Part shown: piece by piece, positions 25,413-35,209 of the stretch | Layout: the number at the start of each line of letters is the position of its first letter | How positions within the stretch are numbered: the stretch's first letter is position 1 | Assembly (NCBI RefSeq): GCF_030506365.1 | Contig: NZ_CP073092.1 | Span: 868,001-932,000 of the forward strand | Length of the DNA stretch: 64,000 nucleotides | Direction: 5' to 3' | From: Corynebacterium tuberculostearicum | GTDB lineage: Bacteria > Actinomycetota > Actinomycetes > Mycobacteriales > Mycobacteriaceae | Made by a program: the position numbers and the translations under genes | Notes under the pieces: generated by a model | What the model was told of the DNA's origin: nothing | Databases searched by the model: none | The model's input: the letters and a program-made list of their open reading frames with translations, nothing else

Positions 25413-26734
25413 CGGCGGCCTCCTCGCCGGCGCCGGGAGCTGCCGCGGCGCGCGGTGGTACGGGTGGGGGATTTCTCGCGGACAGGAACTTGGCCCACGA
25501 CCTTGGTCTCAGGGCCGACAGTCTCCTCTACCTCCGCGGGGATGTCTAGAGCCTGGGCCAGCTCCGGGGACGTGGAGAACCACTGCGGTGGATTCGGCTC
25601 ACCCAAATCCAGCTCATCATTAATAACCTGCCATTTGCCCAGCTCATCGTAGCCCACCAAGGTGATGGCGGTGCCGGTATGGCCGGCGCGACCCGTGCGG
25701 CCGATGCGGTGGACAAAGGTCATCGGATCATCCGGAACCTGGTAGTTGATGACGTGGGTGACATCATCAACGTCGATGCCGCGGGCGGCAATATCAGTGG
25801 CGACCAAGATATCCACCTGGCCGGTGCGGAAGGCATGGAGCGACTTCTCGCGCGACTTTTGTCCCAGATCGCCGTGGACTGCACCCACGTGGAAGCCGCG
25901 CCGGGCAAGGTCATCGGCCAGCTGGGCGGCCGCGCGCTTGGTGCGGGCGAAGATGATGGTGCGCCCGCGGCCGGCGGCCTGCAGGGAGTGTGCAACCACG
26001 GCAACCTTATCCATGCGGTGGGCCTGGAAGGTGACCTTGCGAGTGGAGGAATGGGTGAAATCCTGCTCGCCGGATTCGGCACGGATATGGATGGGTTTTT
26101 CCATAAACCGGCGGGCGAGCGTCAAAATCGCGCCCGGCATCGTGGCGGAAAAGAGCATGGTTTGGTGGGCATTGCCATCGAGTGCCTTGAGGATAGCCTC
26201 CACCGAGGGCAAAAAGCCCAAGTCCAGCATCTCGTCGGCCTCATCGAGCACCAAGATAGCCACGCGATCGAGCTGCAGATTGCCGCGTTCGTGGAGATCG
26301 ATCAAGCGGCCGGGCGTGCCAATGATGACGTCGACGCCCTTGTTGAGCTTTTTGATCTGCTCCTCATAGGGACGGCCGCCGTAAATGGAGGCTAAGCGCA
26401 CGGGCAGGTGGGCGGCAGCCACCTGCAGGTCCTCGGTGACCTGCTGGGCAAGCTCGCGGGTGGGGACCACCACGAGGGCGCGCGGGGTGCCATCGAGCTC
26501 GTCGATATCGGCGTCATCAAAGACGCGGTCCAAAAGCGGCACGCCAAAGCCATAGGTCTTGCCCATGCCGGTGCGCGCTTGGCCAATCAAGTCCTGGCCG
26601 GATAGCGCGATGGGCAGGGTTAATTCCTGGATTGCAAAAGTACGCGTGATGCCACGAGTGGCGAGACCATCGCAGATTTCGGCCGCAACGCCGAGGTCCG
26701 CGAAGCTCGGTGGCTGGGATTTCATGTCAGACAC
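25409..26734 (-). CDS. DEAD-box RNA helicase (RhlE type)
   Basis: A 441-residue DEAD-box helicase. Q motif: FADLGVAAEICDGLATRGI then AIQELTLP; motif I GQARTGMGKT (~residue 52); Ia PTRELAQQV; II DEAD (in VLVLDEADEMLDLGF, ~171); III SAT; IV-VI including HRIGRTGRAG (~335). The tail is Arg/Gly-rich, typical for RNA-binding extensions. Start GTG 26734; a TACTAT hexamer 6 nt upstream suggests a leaderless message. It is the Rv3211 orthologue by position. Confidence 0.92.
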   Translation of the reverse strand: MSDMKSQPPSFADLGVAAEICDGLATRGITRTFAIQELTLPIALSGQDLIGQARTGMGKTYGFGVPLLDRVFDDADIDELDGTPRALVVVPTRELAQQVTEDLQVAAAHLPVRLASIYGGRPYEEQIKKLNKGVDVIIGTPGRLIDLHERGNLQLDRVAILVLDEADEMLDLGFLPSVEAILKALDGNAHQTMLFSATMPGAILTLARRFMEKPIHIRAESGEQDFTHSSTRKVTFQAHRMDKVAVVAHSLQAAGRGRTIIFARTKRAAAQLADDLARRGFHVGAVHGDLGQKSREKSLHAFRTGQVDILVATDIAARGIDVDDVTHVINYQVPDDPMTFVHRIGRTGRAGHTGTAITLVGYDELGKWQVINDELDLGEPNPPQWFSTSPELAQALDIPAEVEETVGPETKVVGQVPVREKSPTRTTARRGSSRRRRGGRR

Positions 26735-26805
26735 ACCTTGATAGTAGCCGGGATGGTTATAGTGGGGCCATTGACAATAAAACTCTAGTTAGAGGAGGAA
26801 TCTTC

Positions 26806-27030
26806 ATGGATATCAAGTTTGGCTTCGCGGATACCGCTCGGGAGCTGGTCATTAGCGCTGCAGGTGACCAGGCCGAGCTGACGCAGAAGATTAACAGTGC
26901 CCTGGCGGATAACTCCACCCTGGAATTGGAAGATGACAAGGGCCGCAAGTACCTCGTGCGCACTGACCGCGTGGTCTACGTCGAGGTCGGCATTGCCAAG
27001 AAGCACGCCGTGGGATTCGCTGGCGCCTAA
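26806..27030 (+). CDS. DUF3107-family small protein
   Basis: A 74-residue protein (MDIKFGFADTARELVISAAG) with the alternating beta pattern of the DUF3107 family, orthologous by position and sequence to the mycobacterial Rv3208A (TB9.4) group. ATG 26806 follows GAGGAGG at the right spacing; in-frame upstream sequence belongs to the promoter (TATAGT at 26758-26763). The function is unknown; it is a conserved actinobacterial core gene. Confidence 0.8.
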   Translation: MDIKFGFADTARELVISAAGDQAELTQKINSALADNSTLELEDDKGRKYLVRTDRVVYVEVGIAKKHAVGFAGA

Positions 27031-27077
27031 GGCGAGCGCATAGGACTGCTGATTCAGCTTTTTTAAATACAAGCGGG

Positions 27078-27083
27078 TAACCT
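27078..27083 (+). promoter_or_regulatory. predicted -10 element (leaderless) of the DUF3152 gene
   Basis: TAACCT ends 8 nt before ATG 27092 with no ribosome-binding site between them. Confidence 0.4.
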
Positions 27084-27091
27084 AAGGCCCC

Positions 27092-28030
27092 ATGGAAAAA
27101 AGGGAGACTCGCCACGCTCACCGGAGCCAGGGCCATACGCCGGACCACCCCAATGCGGTGGTCCGGTTTGCGCGTCAATACGGCTGGTGGCGCGTGGTGG
27201 CTATCCCCCTCATGATCGCGCTGACCATTTGGTTCATCGTCGATATCGCCACCGGAACTTCCTCTGAAGAAGAGGCGGAAGGCACTAGCGCGCCTGCCCC
27301 AACGAGTACGGAAAAGGTAGGCCCTGATCCTGCCGGTGCCGCAGCGGTCAAGCGGGAAATCAGCGAGATGCCGCCCGGTGGCTCCTATACCAAGCAGGGC
27401 AAGGGCACCTTCCACGAGGTAGGTGAGCCTGGCGCCGTCACGGGTAAGGGCGGCGAGCAAAAGGTGCGCTATTCCATCGAGGTAGAAGATGGTCTTAACA
27501 CCGCACCGTATGGCGGCGATGAGTCATTTGCCGCCATGGTGGAGGCCACCTTGTCTGACCCGCGCGGCTGGACCGCACAGAAGGACTTCGAGTTCGAGCA
27601 CGTGGCCGCCGATGCGGAACCGGATACCCGCATCCAGCTGACCTCGCTCGGCACCGCCGCAGAGCGCTGCGGCGAGAAGATTGAAACGGAAACCTCCTGC
27701 CACACCACCATTACTGGAGAGTCCACCACCATTATCAACGAGGCCCGTTGGGTGCGCGGCGCCACGCCTTTTGAAGGCGATGTGGGCAATTATCGCCAGT
27801 ACGTCATTAACCACGAGCTGGGCCATGCCATTGGCTATGCGGCCCACCAGCCGTGTGGCGGCCAAGGCAAGCTAGCGCCGATCATGATGCAGCAGACCTT
27901 GGACCTTAACAACAAAAAATTGCACGATCGCAAGCCCAGCGAGGTCTATCCTGATGAGGACGTGACCTGCTCACCTAACCCGTGGCCTTATCCGAATCCG
28001 GATAATAAGGATCCCCACCAACCCGAATAG
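27092..28030 (+). CDS. DUF3152 membrane-anchored zincin-like protein
   Basis: A 312-residue protein with one N-terminal TM (VVAIPLMIALTIWFIVDIA, ~35-53), an acidic low-complexity linker, and the extracytoplasmic DUF3152 domain (~85-310). A zinc-protease signature HELGH (241-245) with a third His seven residues later (GYAAH) is present, so it is probably a metallopeptidase of the zincin type; the substrate is unknown. Cys pairs (193/203 and 255/~300) may form disulfides. Orthologue of Rv3207c by family and order. Confidence 0.82.
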   Translation: MEKRETRHAHRSQGHTPDHPNAVVRFARQYGWWRVVAIPLMIALTIWFIVDIATGTSSEEEAEGTSAPAPTSTEKVGPDPAGAAAVKREISEMPPGGSYTKQGKGTFHEVGEPGAVTGKGGEQKVRYSIEVEDGLNTAPYGGDESFAAMVEATLSDPRGWTAQKDFEFEHVAADAEPDTRIQLTSLGTAAERCGEKIETETSCHTTITGESTTIINEARWVRGATPFEGDVGNYRQYVINHELGHAIGYAAHQPCGGQGKLAPIMMQQTLDLNNKKLHDRKPSEVYPDEDVTCSPNPWPYPNPDNKDPHQPE

Positions 28031-28039
28031 GAGTTAAGG

Positions 28040-28825
28040 ATGCCGCTTCCCCCAGAGCATGTTTTAAGCGCCTTCCACGCGGAAACCGGTGCCACTGGTA
28101 CCCGCCGCGCGCAGGGCGATCAATTGGGTCCGGTGTGGGATAACGGCATCAAGGTGGGCGACGTGGTCTATTCCCAGGCCGGTCCGTTTGCCGCCTGGTC
28201 CGCCAAGGTGCGCGAGCGCCTCAGCGTGCAGGGGGCCCGCGTTTCCCGGCCGGTGCTGTCGAGCGATGGCCGGCACACGGCCGCTGGGTGGAAGGCTACC
28301 CAGTTTATTCCGGGCCAAGTACGCGGGCGAATTGATGAAACCGCACAGATGGCGTTGCGCTTGGATGCGGCTATAGCCGAGGTACCCCTTCCCAACGGGC
28401 AGCGCAGCGATGCCTTCGCTCGCGCAGAGCGCGCCGCCTGGGAGGAAACGGGCGAGGCTTATCGCCCAGCACTGCTTGCCGACGTCCCCCTTATCCCCGC
28501 CCACACCGCTCTTCTCACCACCACGGTTTACCATGGCTCCAACCCGCCGGGCATCGTGGAGATTGTGCCGAGCGAATCCCCACGCCCAGCCGGCTGGACC
28601 GCCGCTTTGGTTATTGTGGACGGGCTCATTGCCCAGGCTGTTGATGATGGGATTTGCCAGCGCTTCAGTCACGTACTCGGTATGCAGGAATTGCTGTTGC
28701 GCGCGGTGTCGTATCGCCGACACATCAATGACCTGCACCCCGCCTCGCGTTCAAACACGCGTTCGCACATTGAGCGGGTGGAGCAGCATCTGGTGTCGCG
28801 GGCATCTGCCATACTGGAGCGGTGA
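28040..28825 (+). CDS. TIGR02569-family protein (Rv3205c type)
   Basis: A 261-residue soluble protein belonging to the actinobacterial TIGR02569 group, which is distantly like small phosphotransferases. Visible patterns: PPEHVLSAFHAETG at the start, GDVVYSQAGPFAAWSAKVRERL near residue 38, and AALVIVDGLIAQAVDDGICQRF with HVLGMQELLLRAVSYRRH toward the end. ATG 28040 follows AGGAG with good spacing. It overlaps the adnA start by 4 bp (ATGA/GTGA type), placing it in the same operon. No activity is assigned. Confidence 0.7.
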   Translation: MPLPPEHVLSAFHAETGATGTRRAQGDQLGPVWDNGIKVGDVVYSQAGPFAAWSAKVRERLSVQGARVSRPVLSSDGRHTAAGWKATQFIPGQVRGRIDETAQMALRLDAAIAEVPLPNGQRSDAFARAERAAWEETGEAYRPALLADVPLIPAHTALLTTTVYHGSNPPGIVEIVPSESPRPAGWTAALVIVDGLIAQAVDDGICQRFSHVLGMQELLLRAVSYRRHINDLHPASRSNTRSHIERVEQHLVSRASAILER

Positions 28826-31800
28826 GTTACGACCCCCATTCCACCGCGCGTGCGGGAGTGGTCCTTCCACCGTCCCCGCAGGTGCGCCTCGTTCCCCGTA
28901 CCCAGTCCGCCACGACCCGCAGTTGGCCTGTTGACCTGCCCGAATCCGGTAGCTGGAAGGTAACCGGTGCCGCCGGCACCGGTGTGTCCAGCTTCCTTAT
29001 CGATACCGTCATTCATGCCTTGGATAAAGCCCGGGAGACCGGCGCGGATCCCTCTGGCATCCTCGTTATCGCTCCCTCAAAGGAGTCCGGCGCCCGGCTG
29101 CGCCGCGAGCTCTCTGAGCGGCTCGAGGATTACGCCGCACAGACCTCCATGGTGCGTTCCGTACACTCCCTCGCATTCGCGTTGCTGCGCACAGCGGCCG
29201 AGGAGGAGCTGCGACTTATCACCGGTGCGGAGCAAGACGCCGTCATCCGCGAGCTGCTCACTGGCCAAGCAGAAGACGGACATGGCTCGTGGCCCGCGGA
29301 AATGCGCCCCGCGCTGGAATATGTGGGCTTCGCCCGGCAGCTGCGCGATTTCCTTTTGCGCTCCATTGAACGCGGCCTGGGCCCGGGCGACCTAGAGCGC
29401 CTCGGCGCCGAGCACGGCCGCCCCATGTGGTCCGCGGCGGGTGAATTCCTGCGCGAGTACGAACACGTGCAGCTTCTTTCCCGCGCTCATTCCTATTCCG
29501 CTGCGGAATTGGTGACCGCAGTTCTTCAGCGCCCCCAGCTCCTGCGCGAGCACCCCTTCCGCACCATTATCGTCGATGATGCGCAATTGCTTGATCCCAC
29601 TGCGGGCAAGCTCATTCGCGAAATGGCCCCGCAGGCGGATCTCGTGGTGGTGGGCGGCGATGCCGATCAGTCCGTCTATGCCTTCCGCGGTGCTAGCTCG
29701 CGTTTCCTGCGGGACTTCCCAGCTGACCACGACATCGAGCTAACCGAGCCTCACCGCACACCCACACCGGCGTGCATCTCCATCGTGGATTCGGAGGGCA
29801 GGCTGCGTGACGTCGTAGCCAATACTGTGCGCCGCCGCCACTTAGAAGACGGCGTGGCCTGGCGCGATATCGCCGTCATCGTTCGTTCAACCGGTGATAT
29901 CGGGCAGATGCGCCGCACCCTCTTGGCCGCCGGCGTACCCGTGCACATTAGCCCTACCGACGTCGTCTTGGCCGAACAGCGTTTGGTCTCGGCCGTGCTG
30001 CTCGCCCTGCGCGCCTTGGAGGAAGACCTATCAAACTCTGAGCTGGAAGAGTTGCTTACCGGCCCCGTGGGTGGCGCCGATCCCGTCACCCTGCGCCGCC
30101 TTATCCGTGGTTTGCGCCGCTGGGATTCCACCACCCGGGGCATCGATAGCCTTCGCGGTCTTCTCTATGGCGAGCTCCCAGATTTTAATGGGCAACTCAC
30201 TGAGCGCGAATACTCCATTCTGGAGCGTGTACGCGCGGTTCTTAGCGCCGGCAGGGAGGCACTCGCCTCTGGCGCCTCGGTGGAGGAGGTCCTCTGGGCC
30301 GTGTGGAGTGCAACTGAGCTCGATAACCGCCTGCAGGCTTCGGCGCTGCGCGGCGGCGCGACCGGCTCGCAGGCCGACCGCGACCTGGATGCAATGATGG
30401 CGCTTTTTGACGCCGCAGGTGACTACGTCGAGCGCCGCCCTGATTCATCGCTGCACGCCTTCCTGACGCATATCACGGAACAAGAGCTTCCCACCGGTGT
30501 GCGCGACCGCCGCACCGCTATTCCGCAGGCAGTAGAAATCCAGACTGCGCACGGTGCCGTGGGCCGCGAATGGGATACCGTCATCGTGGCCGGCGCACAG
30601 GAAGGAAGCTGGCCTTCGTTAGGGGAGACCGGCTCCATTTTCGGTCAAGAAGATCTCATCGATCTCCTCGACCACGATATTGATCCCGATACCCCCGTCA
30701 GCCACGTTGCCTCCCGTTTGGCAGAGGAGCGTCGACTCTTCCACGTCGCTACCACTCGCCACCGACAGCGCCTGCTCATTGCCGCTGTGGAAAACCCGGA
30801 AGGCGATACGGTCTCTGAGCCTTCGCGCTTCATCAGCGAATTCGCCGGCCGGGGAGTGGACGTGCCTGGTCAAGCTGCGCGTCGGCAAGCAAAGCGGGCG
30901 CTGCGCCGCACCCAACTCCCGCGCGAACTGGGCCTCGATGTGCCCGAACCCGCACCCGTGTCAGTGCGCGATGGGCTTGAGGTGGATCCCCTCGATGTGG
31001 CGGTACTGTCCGTGCCGGCTTTTGTCGCACAGCTGCGCCGCGTAGTTACCAATCCGGAATCCGGTGAGGTTGAGCGCAAACAAGCAGCGCGCCAGCTCGC
31101 TCGCTTAGCGGCCGCCGATATCCCTGGCGCCCACCCAGAGCAGTGGTGGTCTGCGCGCTCCGTTGCGGCTGAAGTGCCGCTGCATACCAGCGGTAGCTTG
31201 TCGCCTTCCCGTGTGGAAGCATTGCTCAACTGTCCACTCAAGGCTGTGCTCGGCAATGTGGCTGAGGACCCAAGCACCGAGGAACACTTGCTCCGCGGTA
31301 CTTTGGCGCACGCCTTCTTTGAAGCCCTTGGCCGCGGCATGGACGCGGAAAAGGCCAAGCTATTGGTGATGGAGGCTTTCGAGCGCATTCAGGATGTACC
31401 GCAGTGGCAATTGCGATTCAAGCTCGATGAGTTTTCTACCTTGCTGGACCGCGCTCGCGAGTGGGCGCGCCAATCCGAGGTCAATCAAGAGCTTGCAGGC
31501 GTGGAAATCCCCGTAGGCGTACGTATCAGCGAGGAGGTGCGCATCGGCGGCTACATGGACCGTCTGCTTCGCGATGAAGAGGGAAATTACTTGGTGGTGG
31601 ACCTCAAGACGGGGAGAAGCAAGCCGGCTAAGAAAGAGGGCGAGGACCATGTGCAGCTGATGACCTATCAGCTCGCGCTTGCCCACGGCGCATTTGACGG
31701 CCACCAGGTTCACGACGGCGAAGGCATGCCGCGCCAGGGCGGTGTGCTGGTGTATCCGGGTGCGACCACCAAAAAGATTGGTGAGCTTTGGCAAAGCGAT

Positions 31801-31965
31801 AAGTCGCCGGAGGCCCTGGAAGAATTCGCCGCACTTCTGCCCCCGCTGGTGGAGGAGATGCGCGGCCCGCGCATCACTGCGCGCACCAATAAAGACTGCG
31901 ATAAATGTCCAATTCGCTCCATCTGCCCCGTGCAGGAAGAAGGAAGGATGACCACCGATGCCTAA
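28822..31965 (+). CDS. adnA: AdnA, helicase-nuclease subunit with degenerate ATP site
   Basis: A 1047-residue UvrD-like helicase plus RecB-type nuclease, first subunit of the actinobacterial AdnAB end-resection machine. The Walker A is GAAGTGVSS (49-57) with Val where the catalytic Lys should be, and motif II is VDDAQ. The C-terminal nuclease is intact: GGYMDRLLRDEEGNYLVVDLKTG split around residues 913-937 and QLMTYQLALAHG. Fe-S ligands: one Cys in LLNCPLKA and three in the final DKCPIRSICP region. Start GTG 28822; 8-bp overlap with adnB. Confidence 0.88.
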   Translation: MSYDPHSTARAGVVLPPSPQVRLVPRTQSATTRSWPVDLPESGSWKVTGAAGTGVSSFLIDTVIHALDKARETGADPSGILVIAPSKESGARLRRELSERLEDYAAQTSMVRSVHSLAFALLRTAAEEELRLITGAEQDAVIRELLTGQAEDGHGSWPAEMRPALEYVGFARQLRDFLLRSIERGLGPGDLERLGAEHGRPMWSAAGEFLREYEHVQLLSRAHSYSAAELVTAVLQRPQLLREHPFRTIIVDDAQLLDPTAGKLIREMAPQADLVVVGGDADQSVYAFRGASSRFLRDFPADHDIELTEPHRTPTPACISIVDSEGRLRDVVANTVRRRHLEDGVAWRDIAVIVRSTGDIGQMRRTLLAAGVPVHISPTDVVLAEQRLVSAVLLALRALEEDLSNSELEELLTGPVGGADPVTLRRLIRGLRRWDSTTRGIDSLRGLLYGELPDFNGQLTEREYSILERVRAVLSAGREALASGASVEEVLWAVWSATELDNRLQASALRGGATGSQADRDLDAMMALFDAAGDYVERRPDSSLHAFLTHITEQELPTGVRDRRTAIPQAVEIQTAHGAVGREWDTVIVAGAQEGSWPSLGETGSIFGQEDLIDLLDHDIDPDTPVSHVASRLAEERRLFHVATTRHRQRLLIAAVENPEGDTVSEPSRFISEFAGRGVDVPGQAARRQAKRALRRTQLPRELGLDVPEPAPVSVRDGLEVDPLDVAVLSVPAFVAQLRRVVTNPESGEVERKQAARQLARLAAADIPGAHPEQWWSARSVAAEVPLHTSGSLSPSRVEALLNCPLKAVLGNVAEDPSTEEHLLRGTLAHAFFEALGRGMDAEKAKLLVMEAFERIQDVPQWQLRFKLDEFSTLLDRAREWARQSEVNQELAGVEIPVGVRISEEVRIGGYMDRLLRDEEGNYLVVDLKTGRSKPAKKEGEDHVQLMTYQLALAHGAFDGHQVHDGEGMPRQGGVLVYPGATTKKIGELWQSDKSPEALEEFAALLPPLVEEMRGPRITARTNKDCDKCPIRSICPVQEEGRMTTDA

Positions 31966-34900
31966 GAGCAACTTTTCCCCACAGCAGATCGCTGCAGCCT
32001 TGGGCAAGGACTTTCCGCCTACCGAGGAACAAGCCCACGTCATCGAAGGCCCATTTAGCCCCAAACTCGTGGTTGCCGGCGCTGGTGCCGGCAAGACAGA
32101 AACCATGGCCTCGCGCGTGGTGTACCTGGTGGCCAATGGCTATGTGCGCCCGGAGCAGGTTCTCGGCCTGACCTTCACCCGTAAGGCCGCGCAACAGCTG
32201 GAGCAACGTATCCGCCGGCAGCTGATTAAATTGCGCGATTCCGGCCTCATCCCACCAGGCGGTGAGGTGGCAGAGGCGCTAGAAAACATTGCGCCGAAGG
32301 TGGCTACCTATGACTCCTATGCGGGAGAACTCGTTCGCGAATATGGACTCTTGGTTCCGGTAGAGCCCACCGCACGCATCATCACCGAGGCCGAGCGCTA
32401 TTCCTTGGCCTACGATGTGGTGCGCAATTACACCGGTCAGCTGGAAGACGATCGCGCCCTAGCCACGATTACCGAGACCCTGCTGAAATTCAGCCAGGAT
32501 ATCGATAACGGACTCAAAGACACGAGTCACATCGCCCAGCATGCCCGCGATTTTCGGGCGGACATCGATAACCTCGATAAAACCCAAAAGAATGGCCCCG
32601 AATACTCAAAGGCGCTGCTGGGCTATATCCAAACACAGGAGCGCCGCGTGCAGTACGTGCCGCTGCTGGAGGCCCTGAAAAAGGAACAATCTGAGCGACA
32701 AGTCATCACCTTTGGCGAGCAAATGGCCGTCGCCGCGCGCGTCGCGCGCGACCATCCTGTGGTGGGAAAGCAGCAGTCCCAGCGCTATAAGGTCGTCATG
32801 CTAGACGAGTACCAAGACACCTCCTATGCCCAGCGCGTGCTTCTCCGCAGCCTGTTCGGAGGGGACCAAGAGGATCTTTCTGTTACGGCCGTGGGCGATC
32901 CAATGCAGGCCATTTACGGGTGGCGCGGTGCGACCTCTGAAAACCTCACTGCCTTCGTGGAAGACTTCCCGGTCGCGCTGGGCACACCCGCCCCGAAGGA
33001 TCAGCTGACCACCTCTTGGCGCAACCCTTCTGGTGCGCTGGACTTGGCTAACTCAGTCGCGGAGGGGGTATTTGAAGGCGTAGAGCGCCCCGTGGACGAG
33101 CTTTCTGCCGCCCCGCATAAGGGCGAAGGCGAAATCCAGTTGGCGTATTTCGACAGCGAGGTTCGCGAGCGCGAGTTCGTCGCCGAGTACCTGAAAGAGC
33201 AGTGGGAAAAGCGCGAGGGAGATACCTTCAGTGCGGCGGTTTTGGTGCGTAAAAATAGGCACTCCGCACCCATCGCTGCGGCCCTGGACAAAGCGGGCGT
33301 ACCCAATGAAATCATTGGTCTCGGTGGCCTGCTGTGGCAGCCAGAAATCCAGGACCTTGTAGCTATTGCCACCATGCTCGTGCGCCCAGAAGACTTGCCT
33401 GCGGCAGTGCGGGTGCTGGCAGGGCCGATTTGTGGCCTGGGAATCAGTGATATTCAAGCGCTCGCTTCCCGCCAACGAAACCTGGCCGGCGCGAGGGAGG
33501 AGCGCTTGCGCTGGGAGCCGGGGATGGACCCGGAAGAATACTTGCGTGCGCAGCTGGAAGATGTCACCGCTGAGGAGCCGGATCAGCGCGTCGGCCTTGC
33601 CGACGCCCTGGCAGATTTAGGTGAGAGGGACCGCTATACCCCGCAAGGCCTCGCCCGTATGGAAGAGGTTTCTGCCAAACTGCGACACCTGCGCACCTAT
33701 TCTCTTTCCAAACCGCTGGTGGACATCTTCGCCGATATTGAAGCGTTGTTTAATATCCGCACCGAAGTCCTTGCGCGTGGAAGCGCAGGGGGAGCAACAC
33801 ATCTGGATAAATTTGCCGATATTGTCGCGGGCTTCCACGGTGATTCCTTGTATGCGCTCTTGGATTACTTTGCGTTAGCGCTCGAAAAAGAAGATGGCCT
33901 AGACCTCGGCGAGGTTCCCGCCGCCACTGACCGCGTGCAGATTATGACTGCGCACAAGGCCAAGGGCTTGGAATGGGAACATGTCTGCGTGGTGCATGCG
34001 GATTCGTCGAGCTATAGCGCACAAGCAGAAACCTTCCTGACCAGGATCGATAAGGTCCCGGGGGACGATGACTATATTGAGGTCTCGGAGGATGCCCAAA
34101 AGCGCTCGCATTTCCAAAACGCCTGCGAGGACTTTAAGAACGCAGATAGCGCCATCAAGGCGGAAGAATCGGCGCGCCTTTTTTATGTGGCGCTGACGCG
34201 TACCGAATCCACCCTGACCGTTACCGGTTCGGGCACCAATAACCTCAATGGAAAGAATAAGAAGGCTCCCTATGAATACCTAGAGCGCCTGAAAGAGCAA
34301 TTCCCGCAGTACGTGGTGGAGTGGTCCGTCCCCGACGAGCCCTCTGAGGATGATTATGGGGAGAGCGCCCAATTCCCAGCGCTGCAGGCCAGCCCAGAGA
34401 CAGTCGCCGGGGCGGACCTGGTACTTGAAGCTATGGAAGAGCTCCCAGACCTAAGCCGCGGTGAAACCTTTGAGCTGTGGGAGCAGGAAGCTGGCGCGCT
34501 CATTGAGGAGTACAAGGCGCTGCAACAGCCGGTGGTAGACGTTGAGCTACCCAGCGAGCTGACCGCCTCTGACATGGTTGCGCTGCGGGCAGACCCGCTT
34601 CAGTTTGCCCGCAGGCAACGCCGCCCCGTGCCGTTTAAGCCGAATTCCTATGCCAAGCGCGGTACCGCCTTCCACGCGTGGTTGGAGGACCGCTTCGGCA
34701 GCCCGGCACTATTGGGAGAGGAAGAACTTCCAGGTATTGATGAGCCGGAGGACTTCGATTTGGAAGAGCTCAAGGAGGCCTTCCTGAACTCCGAGTGGGC
34801 CGAGCGCCAACCGGAGCACGTGGAGGCGCCCTTTGAAATCACCATCGGTGAGGCCGTGGTGCGCGGGCGCATGGATGCGGTATTCCGCTTGGAGGACGGC

Positions 34901-35137
34901 ACCTGGATGGTGGTGGACTGGAAGACCGGCCGCCCACCCCAGGGAGAAGCCATGGATGCTGCCAAGATACAGCTAGCGGTGTATGCAGAGGCCTGGCGCC
35001 GCATCCACGGCGGGGAAAAGATTCGTGCCGCATTTTATTATGTGCACGATGGCTATACCTTCGAGCCTGCCCGCCTGCCGCGTGGGGAAGAGCTGAAGAA
35101 ACTCCTTGAATCGTCAGTTGAGTACCACAAGGGCTAA
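31958..35137 (+). CDS. adnB: AdnB, lead helicase-nuclease subunit
   Basis: A 1059-residue UvrD-family motor with a C-terminal RecB-like nuclease. Walker A GAGAGKTE (41-48), LTFTRKAAQQLEQR (Ia), VVMLDEYQDTSYAQR (II, ~275) and AVGDPMQAIYGWRGA (III) are all canonical, followed by MTAHKAKGLEWEHV (V) and ARLFYVALTR (VI). The nuclease has GRMDAVF, VVDWKTG and QLAVYAEAW. With AdnA it forms the heterodimer that resects double-strand breaks; here this subunit must supply most or all ATPase power because AdnA lacks the Walker Lys. Confidence 0.93.
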   Translation: MPKSNFSPQQIAAALGKDFPPTEEQAHVIEGPFSPKLVVAGAGAGKTETMASRVVYLVANGYVRPEQVLGLTFTRKAAQQLEQRIRRQLIKLRDSGLIPPGGEVAEALENIAPKVATYDSYAGELVREYGLLVPVEPTARIITEAERYSLAYDVVRNYTGQLEDDRALATITETLLKFSQDIDNGLKDTSHIAQHARDFRADIDNLDKTQKNGPEYSKALLGYIQTQERRVQYVPLLEALKKEQSERQVITFGEQMAVAARVARDHPVVGKQQSQRYKVVMLDEYQDTSYAQRVLLRSLFGGDQEDLSVTAVGDPMQAIYGWRGATSENLTAFVEDFPVALGTPAPKDQLTTSWRNPSGALDLANSVAEGVFEGVERPVDELSAAPHKGEGEIQLAYFDSEVREREFVAEYLKEQWEKREGDTFSAAVLVRKNRHSAPIAAALDKAGVPNEIIGLGGLLWQPEIQDLVAIATMLVRPEDLPAAVRVLAGPICGLGISDIQALASRQRNLAGAREERLRWEPGMDPEEYLRAQLEDVTAEEPDQRVGLADALADLGERDRYTPQGLARMEEVSAKLRHLRTYSLSKPLVDIFADIEALFNIRTEVLARGSAGGATHLDKFADIVAGFHGDSLYALLDYFALALEKEDGLDLGEVPAATDRVQIMTAHKAKGLEWEHVCVVHADSSSYSAQAETFLTRIDKVPGDDDYIEVSEDAQKRSHFQNACEDFKNADSAIKAEESARLFYVALTRTESTLTVTGSGTNNLNGKNKKAPYEYLERLKEQFPQYVVEWSVPDEPSEDDYGESAQFPALQASPETVAGADLVLEAMEELPDLSRGETFELWEQEAGALIEEYKALQQPVVDVELPSELTASDMVALRADPLQFARRQRRPVPFKPNSYAKRGTAFHAWLEDRFGSPALLGEEELPGIDEPEDFDLEELKEAFLNSEWAERQPEHVEAPFEITIGEAVVRGRMDAVFRLEDGTWMVVDWKTGRPPQGEAMDAAKIQLAVYAEAWRRIHGGEKIRAAFYYVHDGYTFEPARLPRGEELKKLLESSVEYHKG

Positions 35138-35209
35138 GGTATGTGGGCGGTTGCGTAAACGCGCAATCTCTTGAGCAATCATTCGAGACCAGAAAAGAAG
35201 GCTGGGCTA

